A stretch of 20,083 bases of DNA from Betaproteobacteria bacterium UBA6910 (GTDB taxonomy: Bacteria; Pseudomonadota; Gammaproteobacteria; Burkholderiales; UBA6910). Both the position numbers and the translations under genes were made by a program. The stretch lies in the NCBI GenBank assembly GCA_002451065.1, contig DKBC01000179.1, positions 1-20,083 on the forward strand. Direction: 5' to 3'. Under the pieces are notes generated by a model, which saw only the letters and a list, made by a program, of their open reading frames with translations, was not told the DNA's origin and searched no databases. Shown piece by piece: positions 9,049-16,030 of this stretch. Numbering within the stretch: the first letter of the stretch is position 1; every line of letters begins with the position of its first letter.

Positions 9049-9354
9049 CTAAGCTTCGACCGGCAGGTGATCGAGCACGCCGTAGACTCGGGCCAGGCTT
9101 GCCAGGTTCTCCGGAACGTTTAGGAAGCAAAGGTGGCGGCCGTTCCCGGCGGCATCGCGCATCCACTCCAGCAGCATGCTAAGGGCGGAAGAATCCACGT
9201 TTTTCAGGGCCGCGAGATCCACGCGCAGGTCCTCGCCAGTGAACACGCGGCGACCTTCCTCGATCACGCCCCGCACATTTTCAATGGTGACCGGGCCACT
9301 CACCCGGTAAATCTCTCCCTCGCGGCTGATCACGGCTTGCTTGCTGTCCCACAA
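9049..9354 (-). CDS. mlaB: MlaB-like STAS domain protein
   Basis: A single STAS domain of up to 101 residues. In the E. coli Mla complex, MlaB binds MlaF and is needed for assembly and activity of the MlaFEDB ATPase. Visible STAS features are the beta strand DLRVDLAALKNVDSSALSMLLEW with the conserved Asp-Ser-Ser turn (54-56), followed by a helix and the strand HLCFLNVP. The start is uncertain. The most upstream possible one is TTG (complement 9352-9354), and no ATG or GTG precedes it in frame. An internal GTG (complement 9331-9333) would give 94 residues. Neither has a good Shine-Dalgarno. Position after mlaC supports MlaB over an anti-sigma antagonist. Confidence 0.85.
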   Translation of the reverse strand: MWDSKQAVISREGEIYRVSGPVTIENVRGVIEEGRRVFTGEDLRVDLAALKNVDSSALSMLLEWMRDAAGNGRHLCFLNVPENLASLARVYGVLDHLPVEA

Positions 9355-9424
9355 TATGAAAGGGCGGCGTCCTGGGGCACTTCGGCCTTTCTGTGCCCTG
9401 GCGACATTCTTCGAGAGCCGCGTC

Positions 9425-10054
9425 CTAGGACGCGCGCTTCGGAGGTTGGTCCTCCTCGAGCTGGCGGTTTTTTTCCGCCAGGCTCTTGATCAGTCCATCA
9501 ATTCCCGAGTCCGCGACCTGCTGGTCGAAGGTGCTGCGGTAATTGGTGACCAGGCTCGCGCCCGCCACGATGACGTCAAAGACTTTCCACCCCTCGGGCG
9601 TCTTCTGCATCGCGTAATCGATCTCCACCGGTTGCGCCCCCTGCTGCAGCACCTGGGTCTTCACCGTGACCTGGGTCTCGGACGATTCAAGCTTGAGGGG
9701 TTTCACCTGGATCTGCTGGTCCTTGTAGTTGTTCAGCGCAGAGGAGTAGGTCCTGACCAGCAGTGTGCGGAACTCCTGCACCAGGCTCTGCTTCTGCTCA
9801 GGCGTGGCGCTGCGCCAGTTCTTGCCGACGGCGAGGCGCGTCATCCGACTGAAATCGAAATGGGGCAGCACCTTCGCCTCCACCAATTCCACCAGCTTTT
9901 TCTGCCCAACCGACTTGACCTGCTCCTGCTTGAGCAGCGTGACCACGTCCTGGGCGGTGACGCGGACCAGCTCATCCGGCGCCACATCGGCGGCCAAGGC
10001 AGGCATCACGCCCAGCCCCGCCACAAGAAAAATCATTGCAATCAGTCGCTTCAT
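9425..10054 (-). CDS. mlaC: MlaC, periplasmic phospholipid-binding protein
   Basis: MlaC carries phospholipid between the outer-membrane MlaA complex and the inner-membrane MlaFEDB complex. It has 209 residues. The first 22 form a clear Sec signal peptide (MKRLIAMIFLVAGLGVMPALA, cleavage expected after ALA). Family features follow: LVEAKVLPHFDFSRMTRLAVG, WRSATPEQKQSLVQEFRTLLVRTY, and the late block GWKVFDVIVAGASLVTNYRSTF. The C-terminus is charged (EEDQPPKRAS). ATG at complement 10052-10054 with GAGG about 9 nt upstream. In many betaproteobacteria mlaA/vacJ lies between mlaD and mlaC; here only 55 nt separate them, so mlaA is not at this site. Confidence 0.95.
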   Translation of the reverse strand: MKRLIAMIFLVAGLGVMPALAADVAPDELVRVTAQDVVTLLKQEQVKSVGQKKLVELVEAKVLPHFDFSRMTRLAVGKNWRSATPEQKQSLVQEFRTLLVRTYSSALNNYKDQQIQVKPLKLESSETQVTVKTQVLQQGAQPVEIDYAMQKTPEGWKVFDVIVAGASLVTNYRSTFDQQVADSGIDGLIKSLAEKNRQLEEDQPPKRAS

Positions 10055-10109
10055 TTTGAAAGCCTCGAATCCAAGGGTAACTCTCTAACGCACAGACCCC
10101 CGCGGGCGG

Positions 10110-10580
10110 TTACTTGTTCCCACCTTCCGCCGCCCTGTCGTACAGGAACTGCCCGATCAGACTCTCCAGCACCACCGCCGACTCCGCCTTCATGATCTTT
10201 TCTCCGTTCCCAAGCATGGCTTCGTCTCCCCCGGGATAGAGGCCGACATATTGCTCGCCGAGGAGCCCTGAAGTGAGAATCCTGGCGAACGTGTCCTTGG
10301 GAAATCGGTACCGCGCGTCCAGGCTCATGGTCACCAGGGCCGTATAGGATTCGGTGTCGAACTGGATATCGGAAACCCGCCCCACCACCACGCCGGAACT
10401 TTTCACCGGCGCGCGCACCTTGAGGCCACCGATATTCTCGAAATTCGCCCGCAAGGCATAGGTGTCGCCCGCACCGAACGTCGCGCCGAGGTTGCCCACC
10501 TTGAGGGCCAGGATCATGAGTGCGCCGAGTCCGGCAGCCACGAATATTCCCACCCAGAGATCCAGTGTCGTCCTTTCCAT
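10110..10580 (-). CDS. mlaD: MlaD, MCE-domain phospholipid transport protein
   Basis: MlaD is a membrane-anchored MCE protein that forms a periplasmic hexameric ring with a central channel on top of MlaE. It has 156 residues. One N-terminal transmembrane segment covers about residues 8-27 (LWVGIFVAAGLGALMILALK). The MCE domain follows (about 38-117): YALRANFENIGGLKVRAPVKSSGVVVG (beginning near residue 41), then the conserved GLLGEQYVGLYPGG near the pore loop. A short helical tail ends the protein. ATG at complement 10578-10580 sits directly after the mlaE stop (no gap), with GGGGA about 7 nt upstream, so translation is coupled. Confidence 0.95.
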   Translation of the reverse strand: MERTTLDLWVGIFVAAGLGALMILALKVGNLGATFGAGDTYALRANFENIGGLKVRAPVKSSGVVVGRVSDIQFDTESYTALVTMSLDARYRFPKDTFARILTSGLLGEQYVGLYPGGDEAMLGNGEKIMKAESAVVLESLIGQFLYDRAAEGGNK

Positions 10581-11375
10581 TCAATTTCCCCGGAACATGA
10601 GTGCGGTCAGCACGAAATCCAGCGCCAGAATGGCGAGGGATGACGTTACCACAGTACGCGTGGTTGCGCCCGAAACGCCCTCCGCTGTTGGCGGCGCGTC
10701 ATAACCCTCGAACAGCGCGATCCAGGTCACGGCGATCCCGAAGACGATGCTCTTGATCACGCCGTTGATGATGTCCTCGCGAAAATCCACCGCGCTCTGC
10801 ATCTGCGACCAGAACGCGCCTTCGTCCACACCGATCAGCACCACCCCGACCAGATAACCACCGAACACGCCCATGGCGCTGAACAAGGCGGCCAGGAGCG
10901 GCATCGAGATCACGCCCGCCCAGAAGCGCGGCGCGATCACGCGGGCGATGGGATCCACAGCCATCATCTCCAGGGCCGAGATCTGCTCCGTGGCCTTCAT
11001 CAGACCGATCTCCGCGGTCATGGCGGAGCCGGCACGGCTGGCGAACAGAAGGCCCGCGACCACGGGACCCAGCTCCCGGACCAGGGACAGGGCCACCAGC
11101 ACGCCGAGCGCTTCCTCCGATCCGTAGCGCTCGAGGGTGTGAAATCCCTGGAACCCAAGCACCATGCCCACGAACAGGCCGGACACCAGGATGATGATGA
11201 GGGAGAGCACGCCGCTGAAGTAGATTTCGCGGATCGCCAGGCCGAAGCGCCGGAAGGTGGTGCCGGAGCGGAACAGAGTCAGCCCGAAGAAGCGGCTGGC
11301 GTAGCCGAGGCGCCAGACGCCGTTGATCACGGCGTGACCGATGCCCCGCAGACCGATGCCGGCGCGCCTAGCCAC
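10581..11375 (-). CDS. mlaE: MlaE, phospholipid ABC transporter permease
   Basis: MlaE is the membrane permease of the Mla system. It has 264 residues. The family core is present: [27 protein letters not shown] and [17 protein letters not shown], which contains the coupling region that contacts MlaF, followed by [12 protein letters not shown]. Hydrophobic segments include about 55-80 ([21 protein letters not shown]), 150-190 and 235-260. The start is GTG (complement 11373-11375), overlapping the mlaF stop by 8 nt. Overlap upstream and zero spacing to mlaD downstream mark a translationally coupled F-E-D unit. Confidence 0.95.
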   Translation of the reverse strand: MARRAGIGLRGIGHAVINGVWRLGYASRFFGLTLFRSGTTFRRFGLAIREIYFSGVLSLIIILVSGLFVGMVLGFQGFHTLERYGSEEALGVLVALSLVRELGPVVAGLLFASRAGSAMTAEIGLMKATEQISALEMMAVDPIARVIAPRFWAGVISMPLLAALFSAMGVFGGYLVGVVLIGVDEGAFWSQMQSAVDFREDIINGVIKSIVFGIAVTWIALFEGYDAPPTAEGVSGATTRTVVTSSLAILALDFVLTALMFRGN

Positions 11376-12180
11376 GGGCCCGCTCCAGGCCGAGATCCTG
11401 GGGATACTCCGCCATCGGGTAGTGGAAAGCGACGGGGCCGTCTTCCTCGCCCCACACGAACTGGTGCACCAGGGGCTGGGTGGAATGCTTCATTTCCTCG
11501 GCGGTTCCCTGGGCAACGATGACGCCCTCCGACAGGTAGTACACGTAATCCACCATCTTCAGGGATTCCTGCACGTCGTGGGTAACCACGATCGAAGTGG
11601 CGCCCAGGGCGTCATTGAGCCGCCGCATCAGGGTCCCGATCACACCCAGGGAAATGGGGTCGAGGCCGGCGAACGGCTCGTCGTACATCATCAGCATCGG
11701 ATCCAGGGCAATGGCCCGGGCCAGGGCGATTCGCCGCGCCATGCCCCCCGAAAGTTCCGCGGGCATCAGGTGATACGCGCCGCGCAGCCCGACGGCGTTG
11801 AGTTTCATGAGTACCAGATCCCTTATCACCCCCTCCGGCAGGTCGGTCTGCTCGCGCATCTGGAAAGCGACGTTTTCGAAGGCCGAGAGGTCGGTGAACA
11901 GGGCGCCGAACTGGAACAGCATGCCCATCTTCCGGCGCAGCTTGTACAGGCCCTCGCTGTCAAGCTCGTGCACCACCTGGCCCGCAACCTTGACCTGCCC
12001 CGACGTGGGGTTCAGCTGTCCGCCGATGAGCCGAAGCATGGTGGTCTTGCCTGAGCCGCTGATGCCCATGATGGACACGACCCTGCCGCGGGGGATCTTC
12101 ATGTTGATCCCCTTGAGCACTGGCCGCCGGTCATAGGTGAAGCTGACGTCGTCGAATTCGACGAGAATGTCGTCCGTCAC
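11368..12180 (-). CDS. mlaF: MlaF, phospholipid ABC transporter ATP-binding protein
   Basis: MlaF is the cytoplasmic ATPase that drives phospholipid movement through MlaE. It has 270 residues. Walker A is GISGSGKTT (39-47), the Q-loop [10 protein letters not shown], signature LSGGMARR (143-150), Walker B LMMYDEP (163-169), and switch histidine H201 (VVTHDVQES). [19 protein letters not shown] is typical of the MlaF/Ttg2A branch. The C-terminal tail ([18 protein letters not shown]...) fits the extension through which MlaF subunits contact each other and MlaB in E. coli. GTG start (complement 12178-12180) with no clear Shine-Dalgarno; 33 nt separate it from the upstream DUF72-like gene. Confidence 0.95.
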   Translation of the reverse strand: MTDDILVEFDDVSFTYDRRPVLKGINMKIPRGRVVSIMGISGSGKTTMLRLIGGQLNPTSGQVKVAGQVVHELDSEGLYKLRRKMGMLFQFGALFTDLSAFENVAFQMREQTDLPEGVIRDLVLMKLNAVGLRGAYHLMPAELSGGMARRIALARAIALDPMLMMYDEPFAGLDPISLGVIGTLMRRLNDALGATSIVVTHDVQESLKMVDYVYYLSEGVIVAQGTAEEMKHSTQPLVHQFVWGEEDGPVAFHYPMAEYPQDLGLERARG

Positions 12181-12213
12181 GCGGGGATTCCGAAGCTCGA
12201 AAGGCCTCGGATT

Positions 12214-12729
12214 TTAAACCAGAACCTTCGCCGGTGACAGTCCCATCACCTCCAGCAGGGTGGCGGCGTCCTGCAACCGCTTGAGGTCATTGCCGTCCTC
12301 AATCAGATACACCGGCCCCGGAAACTGCCGCGCCTCCTCTACCCGCCTTGCAAGCTCCCGCAGATTTGCCATCTGGCTCAGCCACAAGAGCCGGAGCTCG
12401 CCGCCCGCGCTCGGCGCCGGCAACCCCCCGCCCACACGGCCGGCGAACTTGTCGCCAAGGAGCTTTCCGGCCGAGAGGCCTCCATCCGAAGGTTCCGCGG
12501 GACTGACCGCGAGCAGAAAGCGGAAGTGCTGCGGGGTGTCGCGGAGCCAGTTCGCCAGGGTCTCCGGCGAAGCGGAGGTCCAGGCCGAGTGCGGGACAAG
12601 CACGGCGGAATAGTAGTGCGCGTAGTACGCCAGCCGCCAGTCCTCGGGCAGGCCTTCCGGATAGAACACATCCCGCCATTCCGGATGATCCCAGCCCGCG
12701 GCACCAACCAAGAAACGCGTGTCAGCCAC
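12214..12729 (-). CDS. Short DUF72/YecE-like protein, function unknown
   Basis: A 171-residue protein whose N-terminus (FLVGAAGWDHPEWRDVFYP, then WRLAYYAHYYSAV) resembles the start of DUF72 (YecE-type) TIM-barrel proteins, which begin with a G-x-SGW...W...FYP pattern. DUF72 members are usually about 240-280 residues. Here the central conserved FYR-type segment is degraded (VLVPHSAWTSASPETL). The region where other members have an E-F-R-H motif is missing, and a Gly/Pro-rich stretch (FAGRVGGGLPAPSAGGEL) fills the middle. It looks like a reduced descendant. GTG start at complement 12727-12729. First gene of the left-pointing unit. No function is assigned to the family with confidence, and none is inferred here. 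Confidence 0.6.
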   Translation of the reverse strand: MADTRFLVGAAGWDHPEWRDVFYPEGLPEDWRLAYYAHYYSAVLVPHSAWTSASPETLANWLRDTPQHFRFLLAVSPAEPSDGGLSAGKLLGDKFAGRVGGGLPAPSAGGELRLLWLSQMANLRELARRVEEARQFPGPVYLIEDGNDLKRLQDAATLLEVMGLSPAKVLV

Positions 12730-12779
12730 CGGCGGCGCGCCCCCTTCCGCCGAACCGGAGGAGCGGGCGCCAGGCGCAT

Positions 12780-12808
12780 CTGTCAGCCATGAGGCTGCGT
12801 GATATCAT
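12780..12808 (+). promoter_or_regulatory. Candidate sigma-70 promoter for the sigma-54 activator gene
   Basis: CTGTCA (12780-12785) and TATCAT (12803-12808) are spaced by exactly 17 nt. They match four and five of six bases of the -35 and -10 consensus. Transcription would start near 12815, giving a leader of about 88 nt before the ATG at 12903. The site lies in the 173-nt divergent spacer. Confidence 0.4.
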
Positions 12809-12872
12809 GGGACCCGCCTGCGCGCCCCGGAAAAAAAGGGTGCGAAATTTCAGACATCCATGAATCTTAGCG

Positions 12873-12891
12873 GGACGCCCCAAAGGGGTCC
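12873..12891. repeat. Imperfect inverted repeat in the divergent spacer
   Basis: GGA(CG)CCCC-AAA-GGGGTCC forms a 7-bp stem with a 2-nt bulge and an AAA loop, ending 11 nt before the ATG of the sigma-54 activator gene. No T-tract follows. It could affect translation initiation or be an operator half shared by the divergent units; the sequence alone does not decide. Confidence 0.35.
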
Positions 12892-12902
12892 ACGATACCA
12901 GG

Positions 12903-14387
12903 ATGAGCGAGCTTGCCAGCCCCGGCACCCCGGCCGGAAACCCGACGGGATCCGCCAAACCGACTTTACTGATCGTCGATGATGACTCGATGATCACGGA
13001 CAGCCTGAGCCTGGTGCTGGGTAGGGATTTCGACGTTCTGGTGGCGGAATCGCGTCCCCATGCCATCACTCTCCTGCGGCAGCAGGATGACCCGCCCATG
13101 GTGGCCCTGGTGGACCTCGGGCTCCCGCCCACACCCCATAGGCCCGACGAGGGCTTCGCCCTGATCGGGGACCTGCTCGCCCACTCCCCCTCCATGAAGA
13201 TCCTGGTACTCTCGGGCCAGAGCGACGAGGCCAACGCGCGGCATGCCCGCTCCCTCGGGGCCGTGGATTTCATTCCAAAGCCCTGCGAACCCCAGGCGCT
13301 CAAGCGCCACCTCCAGCAGGCCCTGAAGGTTCGCGAGCAGGAACTCCGTTTCGAGCCCGCGGTGCCCGCGGCGGATCTGGGCATCATCGGCAGCAGCCCG
13401 CCCATGGAAAAGATGCGGCAGCAGATCATGCAGTACGCCAAGTCGCCGTTCCCGGTGCTGATCGAGGGCGAATCGGGAAGCGGCAAGGAACTGGTGGCCA
13501 ACAGCCTGCATCGCCTCAGCGCGCGTCCCGATTCCCCGTACCTCGCGCTCAACTGCGCGGCCATCTCGCCCAACTTAGTGGAACCGACGCTGTTCGGGTA
13601 TGCGAAGGGGGCGTTTACGGGGTCCGCCGGACCGAAGTCCGGTTATTTCGAGGATGCCGGGGACGGCACGCTGTTCCTGGACGAGATCGGCGAACTCCCG
13701 GTGGATCTGCAGGCAAAACTGCTGCGCGTGCTGGAGAACGGCGAGTACCAGCGGGTGGGAGAGACCCAGACCCGCAAGAGCAGCGCACGGGTCGTCGCCG
13801 CCACCAACCGCGACCTGCGCCAGGAAGTGCGCGGCGGCCGATTCCGGGCCGACCTCTTTCATCGCCTCAGCGTGTTCACCATCGCGGTCCCGCCCCTGCG
13901 GGAGCTGGGAGAGGACAAACTGCTGCTGCTCGACCACTTCCGGGAGTTCTACGCCGGCCAAGCCCAGGGACAGCCGTTTGACCTGGGGTCTGACGCGATG
14001 GACCTCTGGCGCAGCTATGGCTTTCCCGGCAACACGCGGGAGCTGCGCAACATCGTGATCCGCCTGACGACGAAATACGCCGGCCAGACCGTGACCCGAG
14101 AGGCTCTTGAGGCCGAACTGGATCCGGAATCAGGCCGCGCCGACGTCGGCGTGGCTACCGTAGCGGGCGACGCGGATACCCTGATCGAAATCGCCCGCCG
14201 CCAACTGCAGCGCCAGCCCGACTTCCGGTTGGATGAAGTGCTGGGCCGCTGGGAACAAAGCTACATCGAGGCCGCGATGCGCCTCACCCGGGGCAACGTA
14301 AGTCAGGCCGCCAAGCTGCTGGGCGTGAACCGGACCACCCTCTACAGCCGGATGGAGTCTGCCGCGAAAGACGGCAAGCCGGGCTGA
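12903..14387 (+). CDS. Sigma-54 dependent response regulator (receiver-AAA+-Fis HTH), NtrC/PrsR-like
   Basis: A 494-residue NtrC-type enhancer-binding protein. The receiver domain (about 20-140) has the acidic pocket D26-D28, phospho-acceptor D71 (ALVDLGLPP), S104 and K126 (IPKP), so it should be phosphorylatable. The insert after the Asp ([16 protein letters not shown]) resembles PrsR-type regulators of exosortase loci. The AAA+ domain has Walker A GESGSGKE (189-196), Walker B TLFLDE (256-261) and the arginine region [10 protein letters not shown]. The loop that contacts sigma-54 reads GAFTGS (236-241), not GAFTGA. A Fis-type HTH ends the protein ([21 protein letters not shown]). No histidine kinase is in the window. 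It precedes the pilus/secretin genes and probably regulates them; that is inference. Confidence 0.93.
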   Translation: MSELASPGTPAGNPTGSAKPTLLIVDDDSMITDSLSLVLGRDFDVLVAESRPHAITLLRQQDDPPMVALVDLGLPPTPHRPDEGFALIGDLLAHSPSMKILVLSGQSDEANARHARSLGAVDFIPKPCEPQALKRHLQQALKVREQELRFEPAVPAADLGIIGSSPPMEKMRQQIMQYAKSPFPVLIEGESGSGKELVANSLHRLSARPDSPYLALNCAAISPNLVEPTLFGYAKGAFTGSAGPKSGYFEDAGDGTLFLDEIGELPVDLQAKLLRVLENGEYQRVGETQTRKSSARVVAATNRDLRQEVRGGRFRADLFHRLSVFTIAVPPLRELGEDKLLLLDHFREFYAGQAQGQPFDLGSDAMDLWRSYGFPGNTRELRNIVIRLTTKYAGQTVTREALEAELDPESGRADVGVATVAGDADTLIEIARRQLQRQPDFRLDEVLGRWEQSYIEAAMRLTRGNVSQAAKLLGVNRTTLYSRMESAAKDGKPG

Positions 14388-14407
14388 CGGGGGGCGACGG
14401 CGCGCAC

Positions 14408-15910
14408 ATGTATCTCAGCCATTACGGACTCAACGAACCGCCCTTTCGCATCACCCCCATCACCGACTGGTTTTACGGGGGAGCCAACCGGGCCGCCATT
14501 CTCGAGGCTCTGATCTACGCCATCACCCACGGCGAAGGCATCATCAAGGTCGTGGGAGAGGTGGGCACCGGCAAGACGATGATGTGCCGGATGCTGATGG
14601 AGCGGCTTCCCCCGGACATCGACACCATCTACCTGGCGGACCCGACGCTGTCCCGGGAGGAGATTGTCTACGCCATCGCCGACGAACTGGGCGTAGACCT
14701 GGCCGGACAACGCGCCGCGGCGGCCATGCGCAGCCTGCAGAACGCCCTCGTCGAGCGTCATGCCGACGGCCGCCGCGTCGTGCTGCTGATCGATGAAGCC
14801 CACGCCATGCCGGTCCAGACCCTGGAGGAAGTGCGGCTGCTCTCCAACCTGGAAACCAGCCGCCACAAGCTGCTTCAGATCGTCCTGTTCGGCCAGCCGG
14901 AACTCGATGAAACCCTCGGCATGCCCCAGATCCGCCAGCTCAAGGACCGCATTGTCCATCACTTCAGGATGCAACCGCTCACGGAACCCGTGATCGGCGA
15001 ATACCTGACTTTTCGCATGCGGGCGGCGGGTTATCACGGCCCCGACATCTTTTCCCCCGGCGCCATCCGCCTCATCGCGCGGGCCTCCCAAGGCCTGACG
15101 CGCCGGGTCAACATTCTTGCGGACAAGGCGCTGCTGGCCGCCTTCGTGGCAAACACCCACGGCGTGGAACCGAAGCACGTGCGCAAGGCGATTCAGGACA
15201 GCGAATTGGACGTTCCACGGCGGGGATTTGCGCCGGCCTATGCCACAGCGGGACTGGCGGCCGTCGCCGCAGTTCTGGCGTTCATCGGCTGGAATGCCTG
15301 GCTCAGACCATCTCCCCCGCCGACCCCTTTGGCGGCACCGCCAGCCACTGCAACTCCCGGCGCAGCGACCGCCATGCCCGCAGCCCCGCCCCCAGCCGCT
15401 CCCCCGGCGATCACCGAGCCGGCTCGCGATCGCCCCCCATCGGGGCCCTCCCTGGAAGAAGGGCCGAGGGACAGGGCGTCCACCGCCCCGGAACAAGGCG
15501 CCGCGCCAACCGCCGGCGCCCCGGCCTCGGACGCAAGACCCGAGGCGGCCCAGACGGTGGCGATTGCGCCGGAGTTCGCCACCTATCAGCTGCTGGCTCA
15601 ACGGGTCGCCGCAACCCGCAAGCTCCTGGAGTCCGACGCGCCGAGCCTGTTTACCATCCATTTCTTCTACACCACCGAGTCAGGACCCGAGCGGATCGAG
15701 GACTTCCTCCAGCGGGCGAAGGAATCAGTCGATCTATCAGAAATTTACGTAACTGTTGGGGGCAAACTCCGGACGCGATTTCATGTCACCTACGGGATGT
15801 TTCAGAGCAGCGCTGACGCAGTCGCAGCCATGAAGCGGCTGCCGGAGCGTTTCCGCAAGGGGTTCCGCCTCCAAGTGACCACCCTTAATCAACTCCGCCA
15901 ATCCATCTGA
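14408..15910 (+). CDS. ExeA/GspA/MshM-type AAA ATPase with TM segment and SPOR-like periplasmic domain
   Basis: A 500-residue membrane ATPase. The cytoplasmic part begins YGLNEPPFRITP, typical of ExeA/MshM proteins. Walker A is GEVGTGKT (50-57) and Walker B is VVLLIDEAH (124-132); a sensor-like segment reads IVLFGQPELDE. One transmembrane helix (about 276-298) is followed by a Pro/Ala-rich linker (300-385). The end (about 413-500) has the look of a SPOR domain: FTIHFFYT, then VGGKLRTRFHVTYGMFQSSADAVAAMKRLP. In Aeromonas, ExeA binds peptidoglycan through a different C-terminal domain and helps the secretin assemble; a SPOR-like end could do the same job. It starts 20 nt after the regulator gene and precedes the secretin gene. 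Confidence 0.88.
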   Translation: MYLSHYGLNEPPFRITPITDWFYGGANRAAILEALIYAITHGEGIIKVVGEVGTGKTMMCRMLMERLPPDIDTIYLADPTLSREEIVYAIADELGVDLAGQRAAAAMRSLQNALVERHADGRRVVLLIDEAHAMPVQTLEEVRLLSNLETSRHKLLQIVLFGQPELDETLGMPQIRQLKDRIVHHFRMQPLTEPVIGEYLTFRMRAAGYHGPDIFSPGAIRLIARASQGLTRRVNILADKALLAAFVANTHGVEPKHVRKAIQDSELDVPRRGFAPAYATAGLAAVAAVLAFIGWNAWLRPSPPPTPLAAPPATATPGAATAMPAAPPPAAPPAITEPARDRPPSGPSLEEGPRDRASTAPEQGAAPTAGAPASDARPEAAQTVAIAPEFATYQLLAQRVAATRKLLESDAPSLFTIHFFYTTESGPERIEDFLQRAKESVDLSEIYVTVGGKLRTRFHVTYGMFQSSADAVAAMKRLPERFRKGFRLQVTTLNQLRQSI

Positions 15911-15926
15911 CCGCGGCCCAGGGCAA

Positions 15927-15953
15927 TCGCGCAAAACGCGGAAACTTGCGCGA
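15927..15953. repeat. 8-bp perfect inverted repeat upstream of the secretin gene
   Basis: TCGCGCAA (15927-15934) and TTGCGCGA (15946-15953) are exact reverse complements, 11 nt apart. The dyad begins 17 nt after the ATPase stop. Its centre lies about 67 nt upstream of the transcription start predicted from the promoter at 15972-16000. It has operator-like geometry. As a terminator it would be weak, because the following bases (AGTTCTTGC) hold no T-run. Confidence 0.5.
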
Positions 15954-15971
15954 AGTTCTTGCTCTAATCCC

Positions 15972-16000
15972 TTGAAGGCAAAAAATAAAGGTGCTAGGCT
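15972..16000 (+). promoter_or_regulatory. Candidate promoter for the secretin gene
   Basis: TTGAAG (15972-15977) and TAGGCT (15995-16000) are 17 nt apart, with an extended -10 TG two bases before the hexamer (TGC-TAGGCT). The spacer is A-rich. An alternative reading is a weak sigma-54 element: GG at 15990-15991 and GC at 16002-16003 have the required 10-nt spacing (AGGTGC...TCGCC), but the flanking bases fit poorly. Either would serve the CDS starting at 16031. Confidence 0.38.
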
Positions 16001-16030
16001 CGCCGGCAAACTATGAGATCGGGGCGGTCC

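Noticed and set aside
12722..13573. 283-residue minus-strand frame opposite the regulator gene, reaching into the divergent spacer
   Set aside because: Ser/Arg-rich antisense of the conserved receiver and AAA+ start; accepting it would replace a clear NtrC-type gene.
14342..15661. 439-residue open frame on the minus strand opposite the ExeA-type ATPase
   Set aside because: The plus-strand frame has Walker motifs, a TM helix and a conserved layout; the antisense product is Gly/Arg-rich with no recognisable domain.
15927..15953. Reading the 8+8 bp dyad as an intrinsic terminator after the ExeA-type ATPase
   Set aside because: The loop is 11 nt and no T-run follows, so termination would be poor.
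16013..16030. Earlier ATG for the secretin gene
   Set aside because: It would place MRSGRS before the lipoprotein signal; the ATG at 16031 gives a standard signal and lipobox.
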